From: Terrimonas_A sp036262095
Lineage (GTDB): Bacteria; Bacteroidota; Bacteroidia; Chitinophagales; Chitinophagaceae
NCBI GenBank assembly: GCA_036262095.1
Contig: DATAJQ010000135.1
Coordinates: forward strand, 1 to 27,024
DNA: 27,024 nucleotides
Reading direction: 5' to 3'
Positions within the stretch are counted from its first letter, which is position 1; each line of letters begins with the position of its first letter. The notes under the pieces are model-generated. The model made no database searches. It was not told the DNA's origin and saw only the letters and a program-made list of their open reading frames with translations. Positions 13,328 through 21,688 of this stretch are shown here, piece after piece. The translations under genes and the position numbers were made by a program.

Positions 13328-14989
13328 ATGTCTTCTTTTTCTATAACAGCTAACCTTGCAGACGTTCACCAGGAAAGGGTCTATCCGGCTAAAATCACTA
13401 TCGAAAATGGAAAAATTGCGGCTATTGAAGAAGCTCCTGGCTCCGTGCTCCAGACTTCCGGCTATATCCTTCCCGGTTTTATAGACAGTCATGTACATAT
13501 TGAAAGCTCCATGCTTGTTCCTTCCGAGTTTGCGCGCCTGGCAGTAGTGCATGGCACTGTTGGCACTATCAGCGATCCGCATGAGATCGCCAATGTATGC
13601 GGTATGCAGGGTGTGGAGTTCATGATTGAAAACGGCCGCACCGTTCCTTTCAAATTCAATTTTGGCGCTCCCAGTTGCGTGCCAGCAACGGTGTTTGAAA
13701 CAGCAGGCGCCAGCCTCGATTCCGCTGATGTAGAAAAACTATTGCGACGTGATGATATCCGCTATCTCAGTGAGATGATGAACTTCCCCGGTGTACTCTT
13801 CAAAGATGAGGAAGTAATGAAAAAAATAGCTGCGGCCCATCGCCTTGGCAAACCTGTTGATGGTCATGCTCCGGGATTGAGAGGCAATGAAGCAAAACAA
13901 TATATTGACGCCGGCATATCTACCGATCATGAATGCTTTACCCCAGAAGAAGCGTTGGACAAGCTGCAGTATGGAATGAAAATACTGATCAGGGAAGGAA
14001 GTGCTGCGCGGAATTTTGAAGCATTGATCGGCCTGCTGCATGATCATGCTGACCAGATCATGTTTTGCAGTGATGATAAACATCCTGACAGTTTGGTATT
14101 AGGTCATATCAATCAGCTTTGTGAAAGGGCATTGGCAAAAGGTATCGATCTTTTCAAGATACTCAAGGCAGCCTGCGTAAATCCGGTATTGCATTATAAG
14201 CTCGATTGCGGTTTGCTGAGAGTGGGTGATCCTGCTGATTTCATTGTTGTAAAAGACCTGAAGAAGTTTGACGTACTGAAGACCTATATCAACGGTGAAC
14301 TGGTAGCCGAAAACGGAAAATCGCTGATCAAAAAGCAGAAAGCCGGCATAGTCAATAATTTTTCCTGTGACCTGCTGAAACCTGATGATTTTGCAATCAG
14401 CGCCACCGGCAATAATCCTCCTTTCACTAATCCACACTCGGCTTCTACGATCCCGGTAATAGAAGCCCTCGACGGACAATTGATCACGAATAAGCTGGAA
14501 GAAAAAGGGAAAATTGAAAATGGCAGGTGGGTAAGCGATCCGGAAAAAGATATACTCAAGATAGTAGTAGTGAACCGGTACAGGAATGCACAGGTAGCGA
14601 AATCGTTTATTAAGAATATCGGGTTAAAAACAGGTGCACTGGCTTCTTCTGTTGCCCATGATAGCCACAATATCGTGGCCGTAGGCGTAGACGACGAAAG
14701 CCTTTGCCGGGCAGTCAATCTTATTATTGAACAGAAAGGCGGCATCAGTGCAGTAGGCAAGGGTAAAAAAATGGTGCTGCCGCTGCCGGTAGCAGGGTTG
14801 ATGAGCAACGAAGATGGATATGAGGTGGCCAACGCCTACACAGCTATTGACCGTTTCTCAAAAGAACTGGGAAGTAGCTTGGGTTCACCTTTTATGACAC
14901 TTTCATTTATGGCATTATTAGTGATACCTCATTTGAAACTAAGCGATAAAGGACTGTTTGACGGAGATAAGTTTGCATTGATCGGTTAA
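13328..14989 (+). CDS. ade: Adenine deaminase
   Basis: This enzyme converts adenine to hypoxanthine and ammonia for purine salvage. The 553-residue length fits the bacterial Ade family. The metal site is in GFIDSHVHIESSM (about 50-62). Further family motifs are SDPHEIANVCG, EMMNFPGV, DGHAPGL, STDHEC and CSDDKHPD, and the C-terminal domain is the Ade-specific one (VAHDSHNIVAVG, GGISAVGKGK). A TATCTTAG at 13301-13308 resembles a -7 element 19 bases upstream. The lipoprotein gene follows after 16 bases and is probably co-transcribed, though no functional link is apparent. Together with upp at 23738 it suggests active nucleobase salvage. Confidence 0.96.
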   Translation: MSSFSITANLADVHQERVYPAKITIENGKIAAIEEAPGSVLQTSGYILPGFIDSHVHIESSMLVPSEFARLAVVHGTVGTISDPHEIANVCGMQGVEFMIENGRTVPFKFNFGAPSCVPATVFETAGASLDSADVEKLLRRDDIRYLSEMMNFPGVLFKDEEVMKKIAAAHRLGKPVDGHAPGLRGNEAKQYIDAGISTDHECFTPEEALDKLQYGMKILIREGSAARNFEALIGLLHDHADQIMFCSDDKHPDSLVLGHINQLCERALAKGIDLFKILKAACVNPVLHYKLDCGLLRVGDPADFIVVKDLKKFDVLKTYINGELVAENGKSLIKKQKAGIVNNFSCDLLKPDDFAISATGNNPPFTNPHSASTIPVIEALDGQLITNKLEEKGKIENGRWVSDPEKDILKIVVVNRYRNAQVAKSFIKNIGLKTGALASSVAHDSHNIVAVGVDDESLCRAVNLIIEQKGGISAVGKGKKMVLPLPVAGLMSNEDGYEVANAYTAIDRFSKELGSSLGSPFMTLSFMALLVIPHLKLSDKGLFDGDKFALIG

Positions 14990-15005
14990 ACTCAATTATT
15001 CATTT

Positions 15006-15662
15006 ATGAAATACTTCTATCTTATCCTTGCTGTTTGCATCATCACAGCCTGCAACCAGAATGGCAAAAAGGCAAATGAAACTTCTGCTGATACCAGCAA
15101 ACCAGCCACGCCTGTGATCGAAAAAAAAGATAGTCTTTCTGCGGAAGGCAATGCTCAGGCAGACACGCTCCTTTTACAAACTTCCCATACTATTCTTACA
15201 GCCCTGAAGCAAAAGGATTTTGAAACACTTTCCGGTTTCATTCATCCAGGATGGCAACTTTTATTTTCTCCTTATGCACATATAGACACTACTCATTCAC
15301 AGATACTATCCCCCTATGAGCTGCAGGCGGCTGCCAAAAAATCATCGGTATTAACATGGGGAAGCTATGATGGTAGTGGTGAGCCTATTAAAATGAATAT
15401 CTCCCAGTATTTCGACAAATTCGTTTACAATAAAGACTACCTGGATGCCAAAGAGAAAGCCGTCAACAAATTTATTGCCGGAGGCAATTCACTTAACAAT
15501 CTTAAAGAAGTATATCCGGGTTCCGACTTCACTGAGTTCTATTTTCCGGGGTTTGATCCGAAATATGGAGGTATGGACTGGCAAACACTGCGCCTGGTAT
15601 TCCGTAAGGAAAACAATAAGCTATATCTCGTAGCCATTGTACATGATCAATGGACGATATAA
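15006..15662 (+). CDS. Predicted lipoprotein of unknown function
   Basis: The 218-residue protein begins MKYFYLILAVCIITACNQNG, a lipoprotein signal with the lipid-anchored cysteine at residue 16. A low-complexity linker rich in Thr, Ser, Lys and Ala follows (to about 50). The soluble domain has LKQKDFETLSGFIHPGWQLL, a segment LTWGSYDGSGEPI and the ending RLVFRKENNKLYLVAIVHDQ. This resembles secreted NTF2-like or unknown lipoproteins of Bacteroidota, but I cannot assign a family. It lies 16 bases after adenine deaminase and converges with the large amidohydrolase gene across the 36-base-pair hairpin. Confidence 0.75.
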   Translation: MKYFYLILAVCIITACNQNGKKANETSADTSKPATPVIEKKDSLSAEGNAQADTLLLQTSHTILTALKQKDFETLSGFIHPGWQLLFSPYAHIDTTHSQILSPYELQAAAKKSSVLTWGSYDGSGEPIKMNISQYFDKFVYNKDYLDAKEKAVNKFIAGGNSLNNLKEVYPGSDFTEFYFPGFDPKYGGMDWQTLRLVFRKENNKLYLVAIVHDQWTI

Positions 15663-15665
15663 ATT

Positions 15666-15761
15666 TTGAGGTAAGGGTATCGCAACGGGCGCAAAGATTT
15701 CGCTAAGTACGCAATGTGGCGTACTTAGCGAAATCTTTGCGCCCGTTGCGATACTCCTCAA
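15666..15761. repeat. Perfect 36-base-pair hairpin between converging genes (bidirectional terminator candidate)
   Basis: Arms 15677-15712 and 15719-15754 are exact reverse complements over all 36 bases around a six-base loop. Outside a short bulge, TTGAGG at 15666-15671 pairs with CCTCAA at 15756-15761. The element fills almost all of the 107 bases between a plus-strand stop and a minus-strand stop. T-runs leave it in both directions (CTTTTT after the right arm; AAAATTT on the other strand), so it could end both transcripts. The arm contains YCGCWAAG-type units, related in pattern to the nonamer elements. Confidence 0.92.
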
Positions 15762-15769
15762 CTTTTTGA

Positions 15770-18700
15770 TCAATGCCGTCCGCAGCTGCAAGTTTCCACT
15801 TCCGTTTCTGTTCCATCATGCCAGGGGAAGCTGGCTGCATTCATACTGCTTTCCCAGAAGAACTTTGTTCTTGGTTTATTATAATTACCGATCTCGTTCA
15901 TTGTCTCTGCATCATACAATCTTCCGTTCACCATTGTATACCGGATGCTTTCAGTGTTCCGGATATTATCCAGTGGGTTTTTATCCATCACGATCAGGTC
16001 GGCCAGTTTACCTGTTTCTAGCGAACCGATATATTTGTCCAATCCCAAATTCACTGCCGGGTTAATAGTAGCAGCCTGCAATGCCTGCAGATTGCTCATT
16101 CCGCCCTGTTGCAGCATCCATATCTCCCAGTGTGCACCAATACCCTGGATCTGTCCATGTGCGCCCATATTTATTCTCACTCCTGCATCTGCCAGTTTCT
16201 TTACACTGCGGGAGGTAAGCATATAACCATTATCATATTCTTCGTCCGGTGCCATAGTGCGATGGCGGCTGCGGGGATCAATCACCCCGCGAGGTGTAAA
16301 ACGCAGCAAGCGTTCGTTTTCCCACACGTTCGTGTGCTGATACCAGTAATACTCGCCACTCAGGCCTGCATAGTTTACGATCAGCGTGGGAGTGTACCCT
16401 GTTTGTGAATTTTTCCAAAGCTCGATCATGTCTTTGAACAATGGCGCTACCGGTAAATTGTGCTCAATGGTTGTGTGGCCATCCAGTATCATGCTGAGAT
16501 TATGATAAAAAGTTGACCCGCCTTCAGGTACCACTTCCATATTCAGTTCACGCGCTGCCTGTATGATCATCTGGCGTTGCTCACGGCGTGGCTGGTTATA
16601 GCTTTTCACAGAGAAAGCTCCAAACGCTTTTGTTCTGCGAAGAGCGCTTCTTGCATCATCAATAGAGTTGACCACTGCTTTGAAATTACCATCTGCTCCA
16701 TATAATACAGTACCGGTAGAGAACACACGCGGACCTGCCATCACGCCTGCTTTGATCATTTCACTTTGTCCAAATACCAATTCGCTGTTCGCAGAAGGAT
16801 CGTGCATTGTGGTTACGCCATAAGACAGGTTAGCATAATATGCCCAGTGTTTTTGCGGAACGATACCACTTCTGAAGTGATTACCATGCGCATGTGCATC
16901 AATAAATCCTGGCGTAATAGTCTTCCCATTGCAGTCAATCGTTTTCGCTCCGGCCGGTACAGTTATTTCACCTGTTTTACCTATAGCTTTGATCAGGTTG
17001 CCTTCCACGATCACTGTTCCGTTTTCAATCACTTCATTTCCTTTCATGGTAATGATGCGTGCATTGGTAAACGCGATCGTTCCCTTAGGCTTATCCGTTG
17101 TAATTTCCAATGCTACTTCAATTCCCTGCTCGGGTATTTTAAACAATGAATCAGGTTTGTTGGCTATAAAGCTGAACCGGTCTTCAAGATTGATGCTATA
17201 ATACTGACTGCCCAGCGTGTAATGCAACTGACGACTGTCATTACTCCAGTGAAGGTTGAAACCTGCATCTTTGCTTACCAGCTTCACAGGAAAATCAGCA
17301 GTGCCGCTTCCGATATCGATGATCTTTCCTGTTTTAGGGAATGCCGCTACATACGCTTTATGCAGATCAATAAAAGCGATCCAGTTCTCATCAGGAGAAA
17401 TAGTGAACTGGTTGCCATAAGTGCTTTTCAATAGGGCTTTATCATCAGTACCGTCCAGTTTACAGCTCGCCAGTCCGCTCCCTGTTTGATAGAAGATGCG
17501 GTCGTTGGTCTTATTGAACTTTGGCATATCACCCCTGGCTGTTACAAAACTTTCCTGGCTTCCATCAGCAGCCATTATATAAATACCCGGCTTGGCTGTA
17601 TATGCTTCACCCAGTGCATCGCTGCTTCCTTCTTTGCGGAACACGATCCATTTTCCATCTGATGAGAAAGAAGGTTGACGGAAAATGCCTTTTGTTTTAT
17701 TGAGCTTGACCGGCTTTGCATTTCCCTGCAAAGAAAGTTTCCAGATAGTTCCCGAGGCAGAATCATTCCAGGCAGTATACAGCAATGTTTTTCCATCAGA
17801 AGAAAAGCTGGGCTCAAACTCATATCCGGCATCGCTGTTGCCGGTTACCCGTTGCGGTTTGCCGGAAGGCAATTCTTTTTTCCAGAGGTTGCCGACTGCA
17901 CTGAAGAATAACCATTTTCCATCAGGCGATGTAATAGCCTGGCGGATCACGTGTGCTTCAAATTTATCGGGATTGATATCTTGCTGAAAACGCACCGCAT
18001 CGTAAATACGTTGGGTCACTTTTGCTGTAAAGGGGATCTGCGTTGCTTTATTTACGCCATTTACATCCAATTTCCAGATCTTTCCATTGCTCCAGATAAT
18101 GATCTGCTGATCATCTGGCGTCCAGGAATAGCGGGGATACAAGCCAAATACAGACCAGGCTTCCTGCTGGTCTTTGGTAAGCTGATCATATATGGGCCAT
18201 TCTTCCCCCGTTTCCAGGTTGCGGAGATAGAGAACTGTTTTTGTTCTTATCCTTTTGATAAAAGAAAGGTATTTACCATTGTGGGAAAGCTCGGGACGTA
18301 CTGCACCGCCCGGCCCCCCGGTCACTGTTTCAACCGTTCCTTTATCCCTGTCGAAGCGTTTGATCACAAAGATCTGGTTGTTCGGATCTTTATTATACTG
18401 AAACATGCCGCCGGGATACATATCCTCACAGAAGTATACATAACGTCCGTCGGGTGATATCACCGGTTCGTTCACGTCCTGCTGCTCATTCTTGCGGGCA
18501 GTGAGCTGAAGACCGCTGCCACCACTGATATGATACATCCACATTTCCCCTGCACCCAGTGAGCGGCTGGCAGTAAAATGTTTTCTTGCTACGATGTACT
18601 GGCCATCAGGTGACCATGTACCGTTGTTCAGCAAACGGAAATTCTCTTTAGTGATCTGGGTGGGATTGCTGCCATCACGATTCATCACCCAGATATTATC

Positions 18701-19036
18701 ACCACCTGCGGCATCGGAAGTAAACAACAGTTTCTTCCCGTCAGGGCTGAATGAGGGTTGTAAATCCAGTGAATGACCTCCTCTCAGCAACCGGGCTTCA
18801 CCACCAGTAACAGGAATACTGTAAATATCACCCAGCAGGTCAAAAACAATTTCTTTTCCATCGGGAGAAAGATCGAGGTTCATCCAGGTGCCTTCATCCA
18901 CCGTAAAAGAAACCGTTTTGTAAGGGCCATCGGGATTGGTGACGTCCCATTTTTTTGAATCCTTTTTTTCCTGGGCAAACAGGAAAAGGGAGGCTGGCAG
19001 CAATAAGACCGCTGCGATCAGTTTTTTACAAGACAT
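15770..19036 (-). CDS. Secreted beta-propeller/amidohydrolase two-domain protein
   Basis: This 1088-residue protein starts at the ATG at 19036 (MSCKKLIAAVLLLPASLFLF, a signal peptide). An ATG at 19099 is in frame but would bury the likely promoter TACCTTTC at 19070-19077. Residues about 40-640 form a TolB/PD40-type propeller with repeated blades such as LSPDGKEIVFD, FSPDGKKLLFTSD and FSSDGKTLLYTAW. Residues about 655-1040 form a metal-dependent amidohydrolase with GFIDAHAHGNH (H715 and H717), EHNLP, MGAHGQ and KLADLIVMDKNPL. The tail ends in CSCGRH. The substrate is unknown; such proteins are usually periplasmic or exported. It stands alone on its strand. Confidence 0.9.
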   Translation of the reverse strand: MSCKKLIAAVLLLPASLFLFAQEKKDSKKWDVTNPDGPYKTVSFTVDEGTWMNLDLSPDGKEIVFDLLGDIYSIPVTGGEARLLRGGHSLDLQPSFSPDGKKLLFTSDAAGGDNIWVMNRDGSNPTQITKENFRLLNNGTWSPDGQYIVARKHFTASRSLGAGEMWMYHISGGSGLQLTARKNEQQDVNEPVISPDGRYVYFCEDMYPGGMFQYNKDPNNQIFVIKRFDRDKGTVETVTGGPGGAVRPELSHNGKYLSFIKRIRTKTVLYLRNLETGEEWPIYDQLTKDQQEAWSVFGLYPRYSWTPDDQQIIIWSNGKIWKLDVNGVNKATQIPFTAKVTQRIYDAVRFQQDINPDKFEAHVIRQAITSPDGKWLFFSAVGNLWKKELPSGKPQRVTGNSDAGYEFEPSFSSDGKTLLYTAWNDSASGTIWKLSLQGNAKPVKLNKTKGIFRQPSFSSDGKWIVFRKEGSSDALGEAYTAKPGIYIMAADGSQESFVTARGDMPKFNKTNDRIFYQTGSGLASCKLDGTDDKALLKSTYGNQFTISPDENWIAFIDLHKAYVAAFPKTGKIIDIGSGTADFPVKLVSKDAGFNLHWSNDSRQLHYTLGSQYYSINLEDRFSFIANKPDSLFKIPEQGIEVALEITTDKPKGTIAFTNARIITMKGNEVIENGTVIVEGNLIKAIGKTGEITVPAGAKTIDCNGKTITPGFIDAHAHGNHFRSGIVPQKHWAYYANLSYGVTTMHDPSANSELVFGQSEMIKAGVMAGPRVFSTGTVLYGADGNFKAVVNSIDDARSALRRTKAFGAFSVKSYNQPRREQRQMIIQAARELNMEVVPEGGSTFYHNLSMILDGHTTIEHNLPVAPLFKDMIELWKNSQTGYTPTLIVNYAGLSGEYYWYQHTNVWENERLLRFTPRGVIDPRSRHRTMAPDEEYDNGYMLTSRSVKKLADAGVRINMGAHGQIQGIGAHWEIWMLQQGGMSNLQALQAATINPAVNLGLDKYIGSLETGKLADLIVMDKNPLDNIRNTESIRYTMVNGRLYDAETMNEIGNYNKPRTKFFWESSMNAASFPWHDGTETEVETCSCGRH

Positions 19037-19069
19037 GTGTTTGGTTTGTGACGGTTTAAGTGTGAAACC

Positions 19070-19077
19070 GAAAGGTA
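19070..19077 (-). promoter_or_regulatory. -7-like element of the amidohydrolase gene
   Basis: On the minus strand the bases read TACCTTTC, one mismatch from TAnnTTTG, 33 bases before the ATG at 19036. It supports that start over the in-frame ATG at 19099. Confidence 0.4.
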
Positions 19078-19231
19078 AATAAAAATGTAATCGTAGCATA
19101 TCCGTTCATGCATCCGTTGCGGAAATCCGGCGGATCAGGCCCCGAGTCAATAGCGTTTCTTCACCGGCATGGCAGTATGCGCTTAAAATCTCCCTGCTGC
19201 TCACCCCCGTAATCCTGCATTTCACCGATAA

Positions 19232-19252
19232 AGGAGGGTTTATAGCCCTCCT
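19232..19252 (+). other. Seven-base-pair GC hairpin upstream of the LiaF-like gene
   Basis: AGGAGGG at 19232-19238 pairs with CCCTCCT at 19246-19252 around a seven-base loop. No T-run follows. It lies just upstream of the promoter at 19258-19288, so it could be an operator-like or insulating structure. Confidence 0.4.
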
Positions 19253-19257
19253 GCCTA

Positions 19258-19288
19258 TTGCTATTTGAGCTTCTCCACCCTAGCTTTA
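19258..19288 (+). promoter_or_regulatory. Promoter of the LiaF-like/two-component operon
   Basis: TTG at 19258-19260 is followed after 20 bases by TAGCTTTA at 19281-19288, one mismatch from TAnnTTTG. The spacing equals that of the rpsP promoter. The leader to the ATG at 19306 would be about 12 bases. Confidence 0.5.
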
Positions 19289-19305
19289 CTTAAAATTCAA
19301 AAGTA

Positions 19306-20094
19306 ATGAACGATTTCAGGGATTTCAGGGAAGATGCCCGTCAGAAGTGGGAAAGCAGAAGAGAGCGTCATCCGCACGGACATGTCTGGACTGGCCTTTT
19401 CCTTTTGTTTATCGGCTGCCTGGCACTCGTAAAAAGTTTTGGCGTTCCTATGCCAGTCTGGTTATTCTCCTGGCAGATGCTGCTGATCGCAATAGGTCTT
19501 TTTATAGGCCTCCGTAAAGGTTTCCGTGATGGAGGTTGGTTCGTGCCGATTATTATCGGTGGTGTTTTCCTGGTAAATGAGTATGCGATGGATGGCCAGT
19601 TGAAAAGGCATATGTGGCCACTGATACTGATTGCGCTGGGCCTGATATTCATCCTCCGGCCGAGGCGTGGCAGATGGCAGGCATGTTCTGAAAAAAAAAA
19701 TCCATATATGAACGCTGAAACCGCAAAGCCTTATGGTGAGGAATTCTATTCCCAGGATGACATTATTGATTCCACCTGCATCTTCAGTGGTTCCAAAAAA
19801 GTGATCCTTTCCAAGAATTTCAAGGGCGGGGATATCGTGAATGTGTTTGGTGGCTCGGAAGTTGATCTGATGCAGGCTGACATCAATGGAACAGCCGTGT
19901 TGGAAGTGACAGCCATATTCGGAGGGGCTACGCTTATTGTGCCTTCTAACTGGTCTATCAAATCGGAAGCTGTTACCATTTTTGGTGGTATCAGCGACAA
20001 AAGAAAATTTGCTGCTCTAGCAGAACCTTCCACCAAAACGCTGGTGCTGAAGGGGACAATGATATTCGGAGGAATGGAGATCAAGAGTTATTAA
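19306..20094 (+). CDS. LiaF-like / DUF5668-type membrane protein
   Basis: The 262-residue protein starts with a charged segment (RDFREDARQKWESRRERHPH). Four predicted helices follow at roughly 29-47, 53-70, 78-92 and 103-118. From about 145 the soluble part repeats the phrase IFGG or VFGG four times (NVFGGSEVDL, AIFGGATLIV, TIFGGISDK, MIFGGMEIKSY), the pattern of the LiaF-like C-terminal beta-helix. LiaF proteins inhibit a cell-envelope stress histidine kinase in Firmicutes. Here a LytS-type kinase and a LytTR regulator lie downstream in the same direction, so a similar sensing role is plausible but inferred. Confidence 0.8.
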   Translation: MNDFRDFREDARQKWESRRERHPHGHVWTGLFLLFIGCLALVKSFGVPMPVWLFSWQMLLIAIGLFIGLRKGFRDGGWFVPIIIGGVFLVNEYAMDGQLKRHMWPLILIALGLIFILRPRRGRWQACSEKKNPYMNAETAKPYGEEFYSQDDIIDSTCIFSGSKKVILSKNFKGGDIVNVFGGSEVDLMQADINGTAVLEVTAIFGGATLIVPSNWSIKSEAVTIFGGISDKRKFAALAEPSTKTLVLKGTMIFGGMEIKSY

Positions 20095-20149
20095 GAAATG
20101 GCTGTGGTTGATCATAACAACTGCAATCATTTCGCTGACCTTAACCACA
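20095..20149 (+). other. Possible pseudoknot between the LiaF-like and DUF4288 genes
   Basis: GAAATG at 20095-20100 pairs with CATTTC at 20128-20133, and GTGGTT at 20104-20109 with AACCAC at 20143-20148; each stem can gain one or two flanking pairs including G-U. The pairings interleave, giving an H-type pseudoknot. It starts right after the stop codon of the LiaF-like gene and ends 13 bases before the next ATG. With six to eight pairs per stem it may be chance. Confidence 0.3.
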
Positions 20150-20162
20150 CAAACTGATTATT

Positions 20163-20522
20163 ATGAACTGGTATCTTGCAAAAATGGTATTCCGCATCGT
20201 TTGCGGCGAAGGTGAACACACGCCACAATTTGATGAACAATTACGGCTGGTTGCAGCCAACAGCAAGGAAGAAGCTTTTAGCAAAGCCCAGGAACTGGGA
20301 TCTGCAGAACAGGAAACTTTTTATAACAGTAAGAAGCAGCTGGTACAGTGGCAATTCATCAATGTCAGTGAACTTTACCTGCTAAGCGAATTAATAGACG
20401 GCGCAGAACTTTATTCAAGGATAGAAGAGAGGGACAATGCGGAATCATACATCTATACAGTCAATCAAAAAGCAGAAAACATTTTCTTCACCCACACCCA
20501 TCAGCTACTTAAACTGGCCTGA
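20163..20522 (+). CDS. DUF4288-like small protein
   Basis: The 119-residue protein begins MNWYLAKMVFRIVCGEGEHT, followed by FDEQLRLVAANSKEEAFSKA and later WQFINVSELYLLSELIDGAE. This matches the DUF4288 pattern, small soluble proteins of unknown function with an N-terminal WY(L/S)AK motif. It has no signal peptide or membrane segment. It starts 68 bases after the LiaF-like gene, and its stop lies four bases before the kinase start, so it is probably in the same operon. No function can be given. Confidence 0.75.
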   Translation: MNWYLAKMVFRIVCGEGEHTPQFDEQLRLVAANSKEEAFSKAQELGSAEQETFYNSKKQLVQWQFINVSELYLLSELIDGAELYSRIEERDNAESYIYTVNQKAENIFFTHTHQLLKLA

Positions 20523-20526
20523 TAGC

Positions 20527-21573
20527 ATGTCTGTATCATTATTCACTGTCAGGCGGTTTCTTATCATTTTCAGTATCGCATGGGTGGTATTGATGGCTGA
20601 CCATGCAATCCTGTTGTGGTCGCTCGACTGGCCGGTGGAGCTTGCTATTATTGACAGCCTTATCAGCAATATACTCCTGTTGCTGATTTGCCTGCTGGTG
20701 ATGAATACGGTACGTTATTATGTTCCCGAGTTTACTCAATACCTGAACATACTATGCATGTGCGTTGTGCTTACCGTTCTGTGGCTGGTGTTGAGTAAAT
20801 GGTTATTGGGTCTGGCACTGAATTCGTATGAAGGTTATGCTGTCTTTCTCCGCCGCTCGTTGATGGTCCGCTCCAGTATAGCATTTCTGATTCTGGGAAT
20901 TGTAACGATGATTGGCATCATCTGGTTCAACTGGCAGGACCAGAAGCGGAGTGAAGAACGGAAATCGGATGCGGAGAAACTTGCCAGGGATGCAGAGTTA
21001 TTCAAACTTCGCCAGCAATTGCAACCGCATTTTTTATTCAACAGCCTTAATTCCATCAATGCGCTGATCGGCAGCCGCCCGGAGGAAGCCAGGAAAATGG
21101 TGCAGCAATTATCCGATTTTCTCCGCGGCACCATCAAAAAAGAAGAAACGCAATGGGTAAGCCTGCAGGAAGAGATCCAGTACCTTGAATTATACCTTGA
21201 AATAGAAAAGGTGCGGTTTGGGAACCGGCTCACTCCTATTGTAACCATCGACCCGCTTTCCCTTTCCCGGAAGTTGCCGGCTTTGCTACTGCAGCCGCTG
21301 GTAGAGAACGCTATCAAATTTGGGCTGTATGATACGATCGGGGAAACAGTGATACGCATCAGCACGGTGGCAAAAGAAAATGAACTGGAAGTGATCGTCA
21401 GCAATCCATTCGATCCGGAAACCTCTTCACCAAGGCAGGGAACAGGATTTGGATTGAAATCAGTGCAGCGGCGACTGTACCTTTTATTTGGCCGGAATGA
21501 CCTTGTGACAACAGAAGCAAAAGATAATATTTTCACAACCCGGGTCACTATACCACAGTTATCCGAAATCTGA
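20527..21573 (+). CDS. LytS/YehU-type sensor histidine kinase
   Basis: The ATG at 20527, four bases after the DUF4288 stop, gives 348 residues; the in-frame ATG at 20437 lies inside the upstream gene. Four membrane helices are predicted near 8-30, 38-62, 72-98 and 115-135. A short coiled linker leads to the His-kinase domain LRQQLQPHFLFNSLNSINAL, with the phosphorylated histidine at 168. The ATP-binding domain has LLQPLVENAIKFGL (254-267) and GTGFGLKSVQRRL. No extracellular sensor domain is visible, so it may sense membrane state or partner with the LiaF-like protein. Its partner regulator is the next gene. Confidence 0.9.
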   Translation: MSVSLFTVRRFLIIFSIAWVVLMADHAILLWSLDWPVELAIIDSLISNILLLLICLLVMNTVRYYVPEFTQYLNILCMCVVLTVLWLVLSKWLLGLALNSYEGYAVFLRRSLMVRSSIAFLILGIVTMIGIIWFNWQDQKRSEERKSDAEKLARDAELFKLRQQLQPHFLFNSLNSINALIGSRPEEARKMVQQLSDFLRGTIKKEETQWVSLQEEIQYLELYLEIEKVRFGNRLTPIVTIDPLSLSRKLPALLLQPLVENAIKFGLYDTIGETVIRISTVAKENELEVIVSNPFDPETSSPRQGTGFGLKSVQRRLYLLFGRNDLVTTEAKDNIFTTRVTIPQLSEI

Positions 21574-21590
21574 CAGAATAATTTAATAAT

Positions 21591-21684
21591 AATTCAAAAG
21601 TGAAAATGCAAAATTTAAAAGCTCAGATGGAGCCTTCGTTGATAGCAGATTTTAAACTTTTATTTTTGAATTTTGACTTTATAC
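21591..21684. repeat. AT-rich heptamer-unit inverted repeat between kinase and regulator genes
   Basis: On the left, 7-base units of the form AAnnnAA run from 21591 (AATTCAA, AAGTGAA, AATGCAA, AATTTAA). On the right, five T-rich 7-base units run from 21650 to 21684 (TTTTAAA, CTTTTAT, TTTTGAA, TTTTGAC, TTTATAC). The arms pair at about 21 of 27 positions. The right arm contains TATTTTTG at 21661-21668, an exact TAnnTTTG 20 bases before the regulator ATG, so the repeat seems to supply a separate promoter for the regulator. Confidence 0.75.
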
Positions 21685-21688
21685 AATC

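Noticed and set aside
20437..20526. Earlier ATG for the histidine kinase
   Set aside because: It lies within the DUF4288 gene; the ATG at 20527 begins the first membrane helix and fits the four-base operon gap.
20835..21548. 237-codon open frame on the minus strand
   Set aside because: It is antisense to the histidine kinase and is serine/arginine-rich in the way typical of shadow frames.
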